NCBI GenBank assembly: GCA_037952775.1
Contig: JBANAY010000003.1
Location: 22,134,001 to 22,198,000 of the forward strand
Source of the DNA: Clonostachys chloroleuca
Taxonomy: Eukaryota > Ascomycota > Sordariomycetes > Hypocreales > Bionectriaceae
Direction: 5' to 3'
DNA length: 64,000 bases
Both the position numbers and the translations under genes were made by a program. The notes under the pieces are model-generated. The model saw only the letters and a list, made by a program, of their open reading frames with translations. It had not been told where the DNA came from and did no database searches. Shown piece after piece: positions 1 through 12,571 of this stretch (within the stretch, counting starts at the first letter, position 1; each line of letters starts with the position of its first letter).

Positions 1-3000
1 GACTCGCGACACTATTGATTTATTTGCGGGACGTCCACATCTCAAGGCGTTCTCTTCTCCCAAAAGATAACACAGCCTGATACTGCGAGTAATATGGCCA
101 GACCATATCGATCGACTAGAAGGGAAGGGGTTGCATCCATTCAGCTGGCCCTGGGATCAGATGCAATACCACGCACACAACACCAGCCCAGCACCAACAG
201 AGTCAATTGAATGCATGGAGAGCCATGCATGTGATGCGATGCGACAGGTCAAATCCCATGTCATCCGTGTGCGCAGTTAGCACGACCAACGAGAGAAGAT
301 CACTCATTGCGACCGGGTCTCCATTGAAATCGATTGCCTCCCGTTAGCACCCTCTCAGCATGCGACAAGAGTCAGTATACGGGCAAGCCAGCTACCTCCG
401 TCCATGGCAGGAGCAGCGCTTCTTGTCGGATCAGCCGCATCTCTCCAGAGCATCTCTCCGTCTGGCTGGTCTTCTATCCTCCGGCCCCGCCCACACCACC
501 CGAGAAGGTCGGTCCCACCGTGCCCAGCATCAAGTTACATGGCGTCCAAGACGGAGAGTAATGCCACGCTGTGTGATCAATCACGGAGCTTGCATCAGCG
601 CCAAGGCTCTCCACCATTACATCTCCCTATCCAAAGACTGGGCATTGCTGCCGTATTGGTAGGTTGACAATGCGAGACAGGCAGGCAATGGAGCGATGAG
701 GTCAACGACTTCGCCAATCTACCCGTACCTAGCGGCCGAACAACTGTCCGGTCTAGTGACAGGCACACGGGACAGGGGACCTTCGGATAATTTGAGAAGA
801 TCGTTATCCTTGTTCAGGTCTGGAGATTCGTGTAAGTGAGATGCCGTGTCTCAAACTACCTAGAGGACCGAGCGTCCATCAGAGGCCAACCTCTGCTCGG
901 TGCTCATGGCTTTGCATCCCAGAAGACGTGAATCCCGACCAGGGTGTGGGCATGCCATTCCACCCAATAAACCCTTGCGACCCGAGTCGTACCCCTTTCC
1001 TCCAGGACAGGATTCCAGCTCGTGAGCTGTCCCATTGAGATTCAACGGATTTCACCGCAGTGGACCCCCTTGGCCTACAGAGGGACTCAGCTTTGGGTTC
1101 ACTTGCATTATATTGGAAGGGCTCCGCAGCCTGCCCAATTATCGTCGGGTTTTTGGAACAAATGATGTATGAACAAGTGTGCCAAGGAAACGAAAGCGGT
1201 GCCAACAAGGTCTCGCCTACCGCCTGGCAGACCGGATCAAGATGAAGTTGCAGACCGCTGTTTGCTCCTCGTGCGGAGAGGGCAAAATATTTTCCAATCT
1301 CGACGCTCTGATTGAGCGTGTAGTTGCTTTTTCCTTGGATCGGCAGGACCCCCTTCCCCAATATGCAAGCCATCGACCCTGCAGGAAGCATCTCAGATTG
1401 CAACGCTCCCACTCCACGGTGGAAACGGTACGAAACGATACATGGGGATACATGCGTCAGACCAGGGAAGAAGCAAGCTAGGCCTTAACGTCAGGGGGGT
1501 GGGTGGCGGTCATAAATTTCCTTATGCGTCAGCCTTGAGAAGTTGACAGGTCAAATTGCCCGACGCCTTGTCAGGTTTACGTAGCATGTAGACGTACTAA
1601 ATGGGTTGCCCGCAGGCGCAATGGACCTGGGGGTCGCGATGGAGTGCCACACCTCCTCGTTTGACGAGGTCACCCCCTGGTCTGGGGCCATGCGCCTCGC
1701 CTTTCATCTCAACTTTTGCATCGCCGGGGTCGGAGAGCCAAGGGTCCGTTCAGGAGACGCTCACGGGCGAGCTCGGCGGTCACCGTTGAAGCCTTTATTC
1801 CGCGATAGGGCATGTCAATGGCTTTAATGTTGTCGATAGGCGAAGGCAAAGCGATAATAATTGTCTGTGCTCGTGGAGCTCTTAAATGTCGAGGCCCGTA
1901 GGGTATTCTTGTACCCTAGACTCGGTATTGGCAAAGGTATATTAGCCCACGTCCGATAGTACACCTACCTTAGGTAGAATGAAGTCTTCAAAGAGAGCGT
2001 GGGCTGATTAAGTGGTTTTACCTTTCTTTCACACAGTCCCGGTGTTGCAATCCAAGGGCGATGCTGCGTTCATATGAGATTGCAACTCTCTCATTGAGAA
2101 ACAAATTCGATATATGAGGGGTGCAAAGCCAGAGATCCCTAAGCCTGGTGTAACAAGCCGTGATGTGCCTGAATATCAATCGAGATCTATCATATTTGGC
2201 GAGATCTTCCATGCCGGGGCTGTAAGGATCAGCAGCGGCCATAAAACCGTACAGGATCCATCCCGTCTTCACACTACCACGGTGGATTATGGAATGATAC
2301 TTTACGGGAATCAGCAAGTATCGTAGCAAGTATCATGTAGATGAGGGACGAGACATTTCAGAACTCAGCAAGAAGGCAAGTTGGCGAGATTATGCACGGC
2401 ATCGGTTTAAATGTAGGCTGGCAGGTGAGCACCCGAAACACATAAAATTGGGAGGAAGCCCCACAGCATCTGGGCATCTGACACTGAGGACGATGTTTAG
2501 GCGACGTATTCAGGAAAAGCTGCAACGATATTCCATTATTTAGAGAGGTGCGATTTTTGTGCGTTTTTTAAGCTTTGACAGAACAGACAGAATGTGCATC
2601 ATGCTGTTGTATGTGGCCAGCAAGGGGGTCATCAAGAGGCTTAAATAAAACATGGCACACCAAAGCCTCCATATAGCCTCAGATTTTGACAATATTACAA
2701 TAATTAATCCAGTTGTCAATATAACACCAAGCTAATTTACATAGAATAACCCATTATTGTACTGTTTTTGTTTGAAATACTATTAATAAGAGAAAGACAT
2801 TTCTGGCTTACACGAAAAGAGCTCTGGTAGGCCATGTTTTTATCTCAGCCATTTCGGAACCCGATCGGTCCATCGGTCGGCCTCCCCGACCGACCATCCA
2901 CCACCGAGTTACGGGGAGCGGAGAAAATAAGACTAGAGATAAAATAGCGGTCACGGGAAGGAAGCACGGCCAAGAAGGAGACTAGCATTGCTCGTGGCAT

Positions 3001-3465
3001 GAAAGCTCTGATGCCTCGCGGGAACAGATCTAGCAAGGGTCGGTGTGTTCTCGAACCCACCCCCGCACCGGGCAGGCTCAATCTGACCGGGAGATCCCAG
3101 GCAGCTTGCATGAAAGCTGTACCTGCAGCACAAGGTCATCTGGCGCAACTTCCGTGTGCTTGCCTGGGGTTGTTGATTGGCGCAGGGTTCCATGGCTCGA
3201 TGCAGGAACAGGACGGGTAAAGGCCAATGCTACTAACGGCGGAAGACGGCGGCTTGGCAGGTTGGTGTGCAAAAGAGTATCGAATCTACGAGAGGAGAGC
3301 ATGGACACTGGTGGGGTTTTCACGAGCAGGTTCAATCCATCAGGGTGCTCTCAACCTGCGAAACATAATTTTTTCACTATATTCAAGTTCCTCCCTCTAA
3401 CGCCCCGTGTTCCACCTCTTTCCATATACGCCGCCACACAATTGGCTTTGATCGAGGGCATCACC
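1..3465. other. Left intergenic region, no supported gene
   Basis: Only short overlapping open frames are present, and none shows a recognisable motif, signal peptide or plausible splicing pattern. The part from about 2540 to 2810 is clearly AT-rich. I see no tRNA or transposon ends. The right end (about 3350-3465) is the 3' flank of the carbonic anhydrase gene. Confidence 0.5.
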
Positions 3466-4377
3466 CTATTCAGTGAGGTTGTAGATCTTCTGGATCTTAT
3501 GCAGCATCTCCTCAAAATCGATCTCCAGGTCCTTGAGGAGACCGTCATGGAAGTTGAACACCCAGCCGTGGACGACGGGGAACTCGTTCTTGGCAAAGGA
3601 CTGCTGGACGGCGGCCGTCTTGATGATGTTGCGGCACTGCTCGAGGACGTTGAGCTCGACGAGGCGGTCGTACCTCTTGTTCTCATCCGGGATGGCGTCG
3701 AGCTCGTCCTCGTGAAGTCGATAAACATCACGAATGTTTCGCAGCCAGGGGTTGAGGAGGCCGAGGTCCTTGGGTGTCATGGCGGCCTTGACGCCGCCGC
3801 AGCCGTAGTGGCCGCACACCACAATGTGCTTGACGCCGAGGTGGCGGACGGCGTAGTTGATGACGCTCATGACATTGAGGTCGGTGTTGACGACAAGGTT
3901 GGCAATGTTGCGGTGGACGAATGTCTCGCCAGGCTCAAGACCGGTAATCTGCTCGGCGGGGATTCGCGAGTCGCTGCAGCCGATCCAGAGGTACTCGGGA
4001 GTCTGGCCCGAAGCGAGACGAGTAAAGTACTCGGGGTCGCTCTTCTGCTTCTGCTCGGCCCATTTCTTGTTATTCTCAAAGATGCGGTCGTGGCTCTGCT
4101 GGAGGTACTTGATGACTTCCTGGTGATCCATGGCGTGGGTTCGCTGGGTACTGGGCAGGGAGCAGTCGGTGGATTGGAAGCTGGCAGCAGACGAGTTGGG
4201 AGGCTTGTTCGAGGAGCAGTAGAGTCGCGCGGCCGGGGAGGAGATAGACGGTTGTCGAAATCCAGTAATTGGTGATGCACGGAGAGGAGCGTACTGCCTT
4301 GAGGCTTGCTTTAACACAGAACGCAGGGAGGATAGCGATGCTGATGATCCTGGTCGGAGAGGAGACAAGGGATGCAT
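3466..4377 (-). CDS. Beta-class carbonic anhydrase, probably mitochondrial
   Basis: An intron-less frame of 303 residues for a beta-carbonic anhydrase, which interconverts CO2 and bicarbonate at a zinc ion. The zinc-site motifs are plain: Cys134-Ser-Asp136-Ser-Arg138 and His190-x2-Cys193 followed by Gly-Gly. The first 80 or so residues are rich in Ser, Arg and Ala and poor in acidic residues, like a mitochondrial presequence. Homology-like sequence begins near Met83 (codon at 4131-4129), which could serve as a second start giving a shorter cytosolic form. I chose the ATG at 4377 because the frame is open and presequence-like from there. The family assignment is secure. The location and the dual start are inferences. 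A long open frame on the opposite strand (3043-4275) is a shadow. Confidence 0.95.
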   Translation of the reverse strand: MHPLSPLRPGSSASLSSLRSVLKQASRQYAPLRASPITGFRQPSISSPAARLYCSSNKPPNSSAASFQSTDCSLPSTQRTHAMDHQEVIKYLQQSHDRIFENNKKWAEQKQKSDPEYFTRLASGQTPEYLWIGCSDSRIPAEQITGLEPGETFVHRNIANLVVNTDLNVMSVINYAVRHLGVKHIVVCGHYGCGGVKAAMTPKDLGLLNPWLRNIRDVYRLHEDELDAIPDENKRYDRLVELNVLEQCRNIIKTAAVQQSFAKNEFPVVHGWVFNFHDGLLKDLEIDFEEMLHKIQKIYNLTE

Positions 4378-7300
4378 CTAGACGTCCAAAAGGAGGGGAT
4401 AATCTAGATGCGGGAAGCAACCGCGTGGAGCACGCTCGAAATAGAGGGGTAAATCTGCAAAAGCGGAAGCGGTAACCGACACAGGCCCTAGCGGGAGCTC
4501 CAGTCAGTGGCTGGTCAGCGGGCGATGGTCAGCGGGTGATGGTCAGCGGTCAGCGCCAGCAAGCAGTGAGCAACCGTAAAATTACAGTAGCGTCCCGAAT
4601 GCAGTGCGACGGCAAGTGGGGCGTTGGGAGGGGGATAGGCTTGGCTGGCAATGCAGGTCGAGCTGGAGAAAGAGGAAGGTGGGTTCCAATGTTTTTGAAA
4701 CTTACCTGGGAAGCTTCAATTGATGCTGGGAAGGCAAGGGAACAGAGTGGGCTCGAAGTGATGACAGCTTCAAGGTCAGGGCAGCTTGGTGGCAGCTCTC
4801 AGAAATTTTTCGAGAGGAGAGGTTCAAGGCAGCTCGGTAGGGCGGCAGCTGGATGGAGCGGGGTAGATTTTATGGAGCCGAGAAAATCCCGGGCGGCTCT
4901 CTTTCTACCTACCCTAGACACCTATCCACTCTCTCTGCCCTCCAGCGCGGTAGGTAAAGAATGTCGGGAGTCCAACACCATCATGAGAGCGAACTAGACT
5001 TGAACGATATCGCACATCCATCTAGCTCTGGTCATCACGATGCCTACCTATTCAGCAAGCAGACTGCCCGTCATGCGCACCCGGTAAAATTACCTACCCT
5101 GGGCACCTGGGCTGCGCTTTCCATGTTTGGGCCGTCGCACTTGCTGGTCGGGCACGTCCAGGTCAGAAACACGGAAGGAGTCGCGCAGGACTGCCCGAGT
5201 TGCTGCTGCATCACTCACAACCGTAGCTGTCGTCGCACCTGTGTCGTAATTGGCTCCTTCCATGTCTCTCACCAGTGCCACTTCAAATATTGGTGTCATG
5301 ATCCAGATTTCTGTTCTTTCTCGACCCCTCACACTCGCGAGCACGCGGCACGCCCATCTGGCTACGGCCTGCAACGAAAATGCACGAATGCGCGCCCAAC
5401 CTGATGTGCCCATGCATGAAGCCATTTTCGCCCTCAAGTCTCGGCTCGTCCTGCATCTTGACCGAGTGCCCGATTCCCTAACCTGGGTCTTATCGCATGC
5501 CTGCCGGCTAGAGGAGATCAGCGTCCTCCAAGGAGCCCAAACCGCCACCATCGCCGTTTGAAACTCTCCCCTCTGATGCATCGAGCGGCTGAGCAAGCAG
5601 TGACCGATGTGACCATGCTCCCCCAATCAGATGTACGATCCGACTCTCGCTCGCTCACGTGCATGCTGTTGCACACGATTCCTACCCAAGCCAGATTCAC
5701 CGGTCGACGAGGTCGGCTTTTGTTGGGCCGGTGTTTACCTTATGTATCGATACTTTCGACCGCATGATGAAAGATGGTCCGCCCACCGCTCGTTTGGGGG
5801 TGACGACGCTCATGAGATTTCCGTCCCATGCCGTCTATTTTCGCGCTCTTGGCGGCAACATCTGTCCAACTTTTCCATCCCTTCCAACTTTTCTGTACAA
5901 CGAGGAGTATGGCCCACATGCGCGTATACCGCCGGCTCAACTTCGCCCGCATGATATATTGATGGCTTAGAGATGGAGGCAACCGCTCCTGCGGCCACGT
6001 CGGGATGACGACTTGCTGAGCGCAGTCATCTCCTTTCTTTCTCACCGGTCGTCCACGGTTTATGCAGCCACGGGAGCCACCCTACGGTACTTCATCACGT
6101 CAACCCGCCTCCGCTCTCCTTTCTAGTCATCGAGAATCGTCCTTCTGACTTACAATATCTGGTATGCTATAGCCGGTACGGCAGGTCGAGGAGCCGGTAG
6201 GCTGCTCCTTCACACCGCCAAAAAGGTGTTTGTTCTCGGTCTTTAGTGCCCCGGACTACTAAACCTTGTGCTTCCTGGCCTGGCAGGCAAGCAGGGTACT
6301 GGGCTGGAACTTGGCTGGCCACTCAAAATCCACACCTCCTCCAATCGACTTCGCATTTTTGACCGAATCACGATGACTGCGCGTCAATCGAGTGATGCAA
6401 CGGCATCACGCTGATGCCCAAAACTGCTTCTCTGATTTCAGGCCTTGGCCTTTGATTGATGGACCTGGAGTTGTTTGCGGGTCTAGGAGCTGGTCTCTTA
6501 AGAAACCATCGTGGTTTTTCTTTTTCGTGTGCTTTCTTTTTTCCACTACGGTGACTTGATGTCACTCATCCATCCCAGTGATATTAAATACTCCGGATCG
6601 ACCACCCATCGCCTCTTCGGCGCGCGCATTCATCATTGGACTATCATACCGCCTCCTGGAAGTCTTCCCCGAGATGCAGTTGGACGAATTTGGCAGCCGC
6701 GCTACACACAAGTTGCTTTTGCGGCATCGTTCCGGCTATTTTATTTGTCGCCTATCTCGGCCAAACATTTGCACCAACATATCCTATGATGCCTGATAGG
6801 CCGTCAAACTTGCCTGGCTCGCCTTGGCAGTCTTTGATCGGCCTTTGCGAGTGTCAGTGGGCGGCGGAGATCTTTTCAGCTCGGACATAGGCAAAAGAGC
6901 CCTCCCCCTGGCCGACCCCGTCCCGTGACAGAATCACTATGTCTGCTGAGGTGACCAATGGAGACGCTAAACCCCTTCACACGCCCCGAGACCAAGGTAC
7001 GGGCTCTGCTCGGAAAGCCATACCCACCAAGTATGCATCTAAACATGTGCCCGACGTGGGCACCATGTACGTAGCTCGATGCCGCCACATATGCCCAGGA
7101 TGCGCCGATCAAGTAGCCCGCATCCCAAGATTCCAGCCACGCGAGATGGATCATGTTTGCTTTTGCGTGCGCTGCTCACCGCTAGATCGATCTCTTGAGG
7201 TATCAAGCCGACCTATTCTAGCCGACTAGCAATCGTCCCGTGCCGCCCACGCCCACGCCAGATACTATCCTCCATCCACTCTTGGGTGAGACGTTGTGCA

Positions 7301-8144
7301 GTAGATACTTCCATCTCACATACTGGATGGCTTGGGAAGTGGACTAAGCTGGCTATTGGCCAATCGCATCAGGGAAAGCCTGGAGTTTGATCAATGCCTG
7401 GTTTCACGAAACTGCATGACAGATGCATACTGACTTGACTATGACCCAACGTAAAACTCCGGGAGCGAAAGCGACGAATAAGGCAAGCAAAGTGGTCTCC
7501 CAGAAAGGCGGTTGGTTTCTAGACCTCGCACCTATAATAGGTACATGGACATGCATATACTTTCTCGCAAAATGACTGGAGCATAATGGAATCTATTATC
7601 GCGCAACCCCCGCCTTCGCCCGCCCTACTGCTCTTACAGCGGCTACCAATTGCTACCTACCACTACTAGCGACAATGGTGTGTGGGCGTGGACTTGGCTG
7701 CCACTAATGCCCGGCAAAGGGCATGCATCAACTGTACGGAGCACATACGTGCCTCGCACATGCAGCAGGGGTCGAGGGCAAGACTAGGGTCCCCCGGGAA
7801 TCCTCGTGTCAAACGAACGTGCGCGATACCAATACCTACATTGCAAACACAGTAATGCCATGATTACGGAGTATTTTAGAGCGTGTATTTCCACGTCCAC
7901 ATGGGAGAATCCACCGACACCCTTCCCCCCGGTTCCAAGGGTCCATTAAGTTCTAGGTATCTGAGGGGTTTTCATCTGGCCATTTATTCCCTGCTTTTAT
8001 CTTTGAGGATAACGAAAGAATTATTATTAAGGAGCCGTTTACAGACCTCCGGTTTTTTCCTCTCCGAGCAACAACAGCAACAGCCCATTTCTCCCTACCT
8101 TTCCTCGAGAGTCGATTCCCCGAGGGGTGACCTGTACCGAAACC
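4378..8144. other. Intergenic region between carbonic anhydrase and amidase
   Basis: About 3.8 kb containing the upstream region of the carbonic anhydrase and the promoter of the amidase. Open frames up to 178 codons occur on both strands but resemble no family I know and overlap one another, so I call none. A short tandem repeat lies at 4513-4554. Nothing else stands out. Confidence 0.45.
4513..4554. repeat. 14-bp tandem repeat upstream of carbonic anhydrase
   Basis: Two 14-bp units starting GGTCAGCGGG (4513-4526 and 4527-4540, differing at one base) are followed by two GGTCAGC heptamers (4541-4554). The block lies 136-177 bp upstream of the carbonic anhydrase start codon, so it is in promoter or 5' leader sequence. 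Confidence 0.7.
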
Positions 8145-9813
8145 ATGACGGTCCCTTCAGTTGTCCCCTTAGCCCATCTAAATGGCAAGGTGGAAAAGCA
8201 TGCCAACGGAACCACCAACGGCAACGGTAATCATGAACCCCTCCACGTTCTCACAGGCAGCGAGGCGTTGCGGCGCATCCGTGAAGGCAGCCTTACCGTG
8301 GAGGCGTATGCACGAGCTCTGCTCAACCGCATCCAGGCTCATGATGCTGCGGTTAAAGCCTGGGCCTACCTTGACCCAGCGTTTGTTTTGGAGCAAGCCA
8401 GAGCCTTGGACAGAGTTCCTGCAAAGGAGAGAGGCCCCTTACATGGACTCCCCATTGGAGTCAAGGACGCAATCTACACTAAAGGTAGGTATTTCTGGAC
8501 TCGAGTCCTGGTCATGCCTCATGGACGTGTGATGATGTCTTCGGTGCTGATAACTCTGGTTTAGATATGCCGACGGAGCACAACTCTGAGATTTACAAGG
8601 GGAGCTTCCCCCAGGTCGACTCTGCGTCAATAATGATTCTCCGCGACGCTGGTGCTCTCATTTTTGGTAGGTGATTCCACTGCCAGGCTTGGTGGACCCT
8701 TTTTACTAATAGGGTTGTTCTGAAAGGCAAGACGGTTACTACCGAGTTTGCTGCCATCACTATTGGCCCAAAGACAATGAATCCACACTCACCACACGAG
8801 ATTCGATCCCCCGGAGGCTCTTCGTCCGGCTCTGCTGCTGGCGTTGCCGACGGCCAGATCCCGGTGGCCCTTGCTACGCAGACGGGGGCTCGACGATCCG
8901 TCCAGCGAGTTACAATGGCATATACTGTATCAAGCCTACCTGGAATGCCGTTTCTCGCGAGGGCCAGAAACTGTATTCTCTATTACTTGACACTCTGGGA
9001 TGGTATGGCCGCAGCGTCTCAGACCTGGTTCTTCTCGCCGACATCTTTAGCCTTGAGGATGATGAGCCAAGCACCTTCAACAGTATCCGCGGCGCCAAGT
9101 TCGCCTTATGCAAGACGAACCACTGGCACAAGGCCAGCGAAGCCACACGCCAGGCTCTCGCCAAGGCAGCTGCCTTGTTGAAGGCTCACGGCGCCATTGT
9201 TGAGGATTTGGACCTGCCACCGTCCTTCGAGCCATTGACAGATTGGTACTTGACGGTTCTGGAGACAGATGGTGCTACAACGTTCCTCCCAGAACACCGG
9301 GTGGCAAGGAGCAAGCTTCATGAGTCATTGGCCGTATATATTGACAAGCCGGCATACACCAAGAAGCAAACACTGGCGGCGCAAGACGGGATTGCTGCTT
9401 TGCGGCCCGAGTTTGATGCCATTGCGTCGCAATATGACGCAGTGCTCACACCAAGTGCCGTCGACGAAGCTCCTTATGGCCTCGAATATACTGGAGACGC
9501 CGTCTTTTGCGCTGACTGGACGGTAAGTGCAATGATATGTCACAAACCTTGCATTACCTTAATCTTCCCTTGACGTGATATCACACCAGGCTTGACCAAA
9601 GACAATCACTCTATGTAGCACCAATGACTGACGTAAATACAGGCTCTTCATGTTCCAGTAGTCAACATCCCCGGTTTCCAGGGTCCTTCGGGCATGCCGG
9701 TTGGAGTTTCACTTGTGGCCCCGCGGTTCCGCGATCGTCACCTTCTCAGGGTAGCGGAGGATGTCGGTATGATCTTTGAATCCGAGGGTGGCTGGAAATC
9801 CAACATCTTGTGA
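8145..9813 (+). CDS. Amidase-signature hydrolase with frameshift at the catalytic serine motif
   Basis: Amidase-signature enzymes hydrolyse carboxamides through a Lys-cisSer-Ser triad. Exons read as 8145-8484, 8565-8666, 8727-9522 and 9643-9813, with GT-AG introns of 80, 60 and 120 nt. Visible motifs are GVKDAI (Lys107) and GGSSSGS (from residue 177). The nucleophile motif TGGST follows at 8882-8894, but only after the frame shifts by one base. The sequence there has five Gs at 8884-8888 where two Gly codons are expected, so one base is missing. Downstream the shifted frame encodes a full amidase C-terminus (RPAS, KPTWNAVSREG, GPSGMPVGVS) to TGA at 9811. The start is the ATG at 8145, with A at -3. 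The physiological substrate cannot be read from sequence. Taken literally the gene is a pseudogene; a sequencing indel is the alternative. Confidence 0.85.
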
Positions 9814-10747
9814 GATTCCAGCTCCGGGAGAGGGCGCAAGCCATGGGGTGCGGTTGATTGAGTATACACGCAAATCTGCTTTTTTGTTTTGTCGTTTTTT
9901 GGGGGTAAAATTGCGTGCCATGCCTCGCTCGAGCCTGCGTTGTGGTTCACAACCGATCGATCAGACAAAAAAAGGTCAAGCGGGAGGAGTGGTAGCAAAG
10001 TAATGGATTATATAGGCGGCACGCCTGGGGAAAACAGCACAAGCTTGTCAAGATTGGTACCTCTTGCTAGAGAGTACTGATTTGACATTGGAAACTACAA
10101 TACATGGTGACGCCTTGCTAGATGGAGGGAATGGCCTCGGAATTTAAAAGAAAAAAAAAATTAATAATATATTTTTAGCCTGCCGTTGAAGGTCGAGGAG
10201 AATTCATATCTCTAGTCATCCATTTATGGTCTGCTTTCTTGGTGTTTTCTTGTTCAGTTACATCCGAACTGGAGGCTCGCTACCCGCGCCAGTAAATTGG
10301 CAGACATACAGGTACTCAACGTATTGGTATTGGTTTTTGTACATGGGCCAGCGGCCAAGAGTGACAAGCGCGGGACCCGCGGTAGAGATGGGGAGGGCGA
10401 GAGGGTAAGAGGGAGGAGGGGGTGGATAGGCCGGAAAGGTGAGAGCGTTATTTGTGGGAACTTTTATTTTGTCACAGCAGACCATTCATTATGAGACACC
10501 AGTTATTCCTTTTACAGCGGGATCCAAACCACTTGATAACCGGCCCGGGGATCCGGGAGGTTATGTTGGTCCCAAAGACGTTGCGATAATAAAAAAGTAG
10601 TGGTAAAAAAAGACAAGGAGAGGAAGGTAGAGAGAGAGAGAGTAGGGGAGGAAATAAAATAAATAAGTTAAGACCAGAGTTGAAATTCATGTCTGTATGC
10701 GGTTTATGCTGAATCTGAATGAGAATGCACAAGAACAAGTCAAGCGG
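9814..10747. other. Convergent intergenic region
   Basis: About 930 bp between the 3' ends of the amidase and the CDP-diacylglycerol synthase. It contains A-rich and T-rich tracts around 10145-10175, consistent with 3' UTRs and poly(A) signals. No gene was seen. Confidence 0.5.
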
Positions 10748-12571
10748 CTATCGCTTTAGAGGGAAGGCGTTATCGATACATTGAAGGAACTGGGAATTTT
10801 GGTTAGCGGCTGTCGGTTACATAGGAAAAGGGCTGAACAGAGGCAACCAAAGGGAGAGATGGGATGTTCAAGAAGGAAAAGGATGACAAGGGATATGGTG
10901 CAAGAGAGGCTGGAGCTGCCGGATAGGGAGGCCCAGGCTCGGGCAGGGACGGGTATTGGAGGTGGGAACTTACATCTTCGGCGACAAGGCCCTGATTGGT
11001 GAGATAACGACCCATGCCCTTGACGAGCTCGACCTGCTCCTCGACAGTCAAGCTTGTGATGGCGGTCTCGAGGACGGAGCCGAGACGGACCTGGTGCGTC
11101 TCGATGAAGGAGTGGTAGTAGACGTAGGCGAAGAAGCCCATGATGAACTGGCAGTCCATGCGGTCCGTCATGCCACCATGGCCGGGGATGGAGTCGCCAA
11201 AGTCCTTGATCTTGAAGGAGCGCTTGAGACCTGAGGCGAAGAAGCCGCCGAAGGGAGCAATAAGAGAGGCGAACGTAGCCAGGACGAGGGCGTGGAGCTG
11301 CATGGGGGCGAGCGTGACGGAGAAGGAGGTATTCGGCGGGAGGAAGAACAGCTGGGGAAGCTCGTAGGTGTGGGGCAGGAAGACAGGGTTGACGTCGCAC
11401 TGGAGGCCAGTAAAGATGTTGGCGCCAAGGTCCTGTTGTTTAAAGTTAGCGACGGAGCTATGCTATCTGGGTGTGCCTGTCCGGCAGTGCGCAGATCTTG
11501 AGCTTGGAAGAGGACGGTGACAGACTCACGTTGACAGGGCAGATGAAGTATTTGGAGCGCATCATGAGGTTGACGAGCAGGACAGCCCAGACCAGAGTCA
11601 TGATCCAAGCACCAACGAACCCCTCGACAGTCTTCTTGGGGGAGAGCTTAATGAGCTGCGTGCGGCCGAATGTGATACCGCAGACGTAGGCAAAGATGTC
11701 GTTGGTGATGACGAGCGCAGCAGGAAGGAAGAACCATATCATTCCCTCAAAAACGTTATTCATGATGAAATGCGCCTGGCACACAATGAGGTACAGCGCC
11801 ATGTGTGTCCAAGCGAAATTGGTGAATTGGAATTTGTAGTGACCGGCCGAGAGAGATGCGACGAAGATTACGAAACCTAGATTGTAAAGCTCGAGTTAGC
11901 TACCAAGGTCGAAGGTAATGAGGGGGATCTGGGACCATCTCAATGGGTGGGTTTACTGACCGAAGACATAGAGAATAAAGCTTATGAAGCGATGGTGGGT
12001 AGCAAGAGGCAGAAGCACCTTGTCGACCAGGACGATGTGCTTGAAGTAGTAGATGACGGTCTCTCCGTAGAGGAAGTACATAGTGGTGGCGAGCCAGTAC
12101 CAGTTGAGGTTCTTGGTGGAGTTGAGAGAGCGGGCTCGGCTGGGGATATTGGCGATTGCAATGACCTCCTTGAAGGAGATGATCTGGACAATGGTAATGA
12201 CGAGGATGATGTAGATGTGGCCCATGAACAAGGCAGCGAAGAAGCCGGCGATCATGATGAAGGTCCAGACTGTGCGCGTCCAGAAGTTGGCCTTTTTCTT
12301 CTCGTACTCTGCGTTCTTCTCCTTCTGAGAGGGGGTTTCTGCAGTTGACGAAGCGACTCGTTAGAAACCGGGACTCTGGAGGTATCATGGTCAACAAGAT
12401 TGATTTCTCACTCACCTCTTGGACGGTGGACAGCTGGGCTTGGTGCTTGGCGGCAGCTCCATCGTCGCTGACGTCGCTGAAGCTGGATCTGCGGCCGTCC
12501 GAACCAGCGGACTGGCCATTCGCCTTCTGGTGAGGGAAGCGTACGCCCCTCTTGCCTTTGGAGCCGGCCAT
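10748..12571 (-). CDS. CDS1: Phosphatidate cytidylyltransferase (CDP-diacylglycerol synthase)
   Basis: This enzyme joins CTP and phosphatidic acid to make CDP-diacylglycerol, the precursor of phosphatidylinositol, phosphatidylserine and cardiolipin, in the ER membrane. Five exons in coding order: 12571-12416, 12324-11961, 11876-11530, 11432-10974 and 10789-10748. They join in frame to 455 residues, close to the yeast protein (about 457). The family signature is complete near residues 356-382: SGLKRSFKIKDFGDSIPGHG, then GMTDRMD. Many hydrophobic segments precede it. The first acceptor is taken at 12325, because the nearer AG at 12339 would break the frame. The last exon is only 42 nt and is the least certain border. 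An upstream in-frame ATG exists at 12631. The neighbour is divergent, so the 1.4-kb gap holds both promoters. Confidence 0.93.

Noticed and set aside
3043..4275. 410-codon plus-strand frame over the carbonic anhydrase
   Set aside because: It lies opposite a clear carbonic anhydrase coding sequence; its Val/Leu/Asp-rich content is typical of antisense reading.
5090..5626. 178-codon minus-strand frame between carbonic anhydrase and amidase
   Set aside because: Overlaps several other frames, shows no family resemblance, and composition does not favour it.
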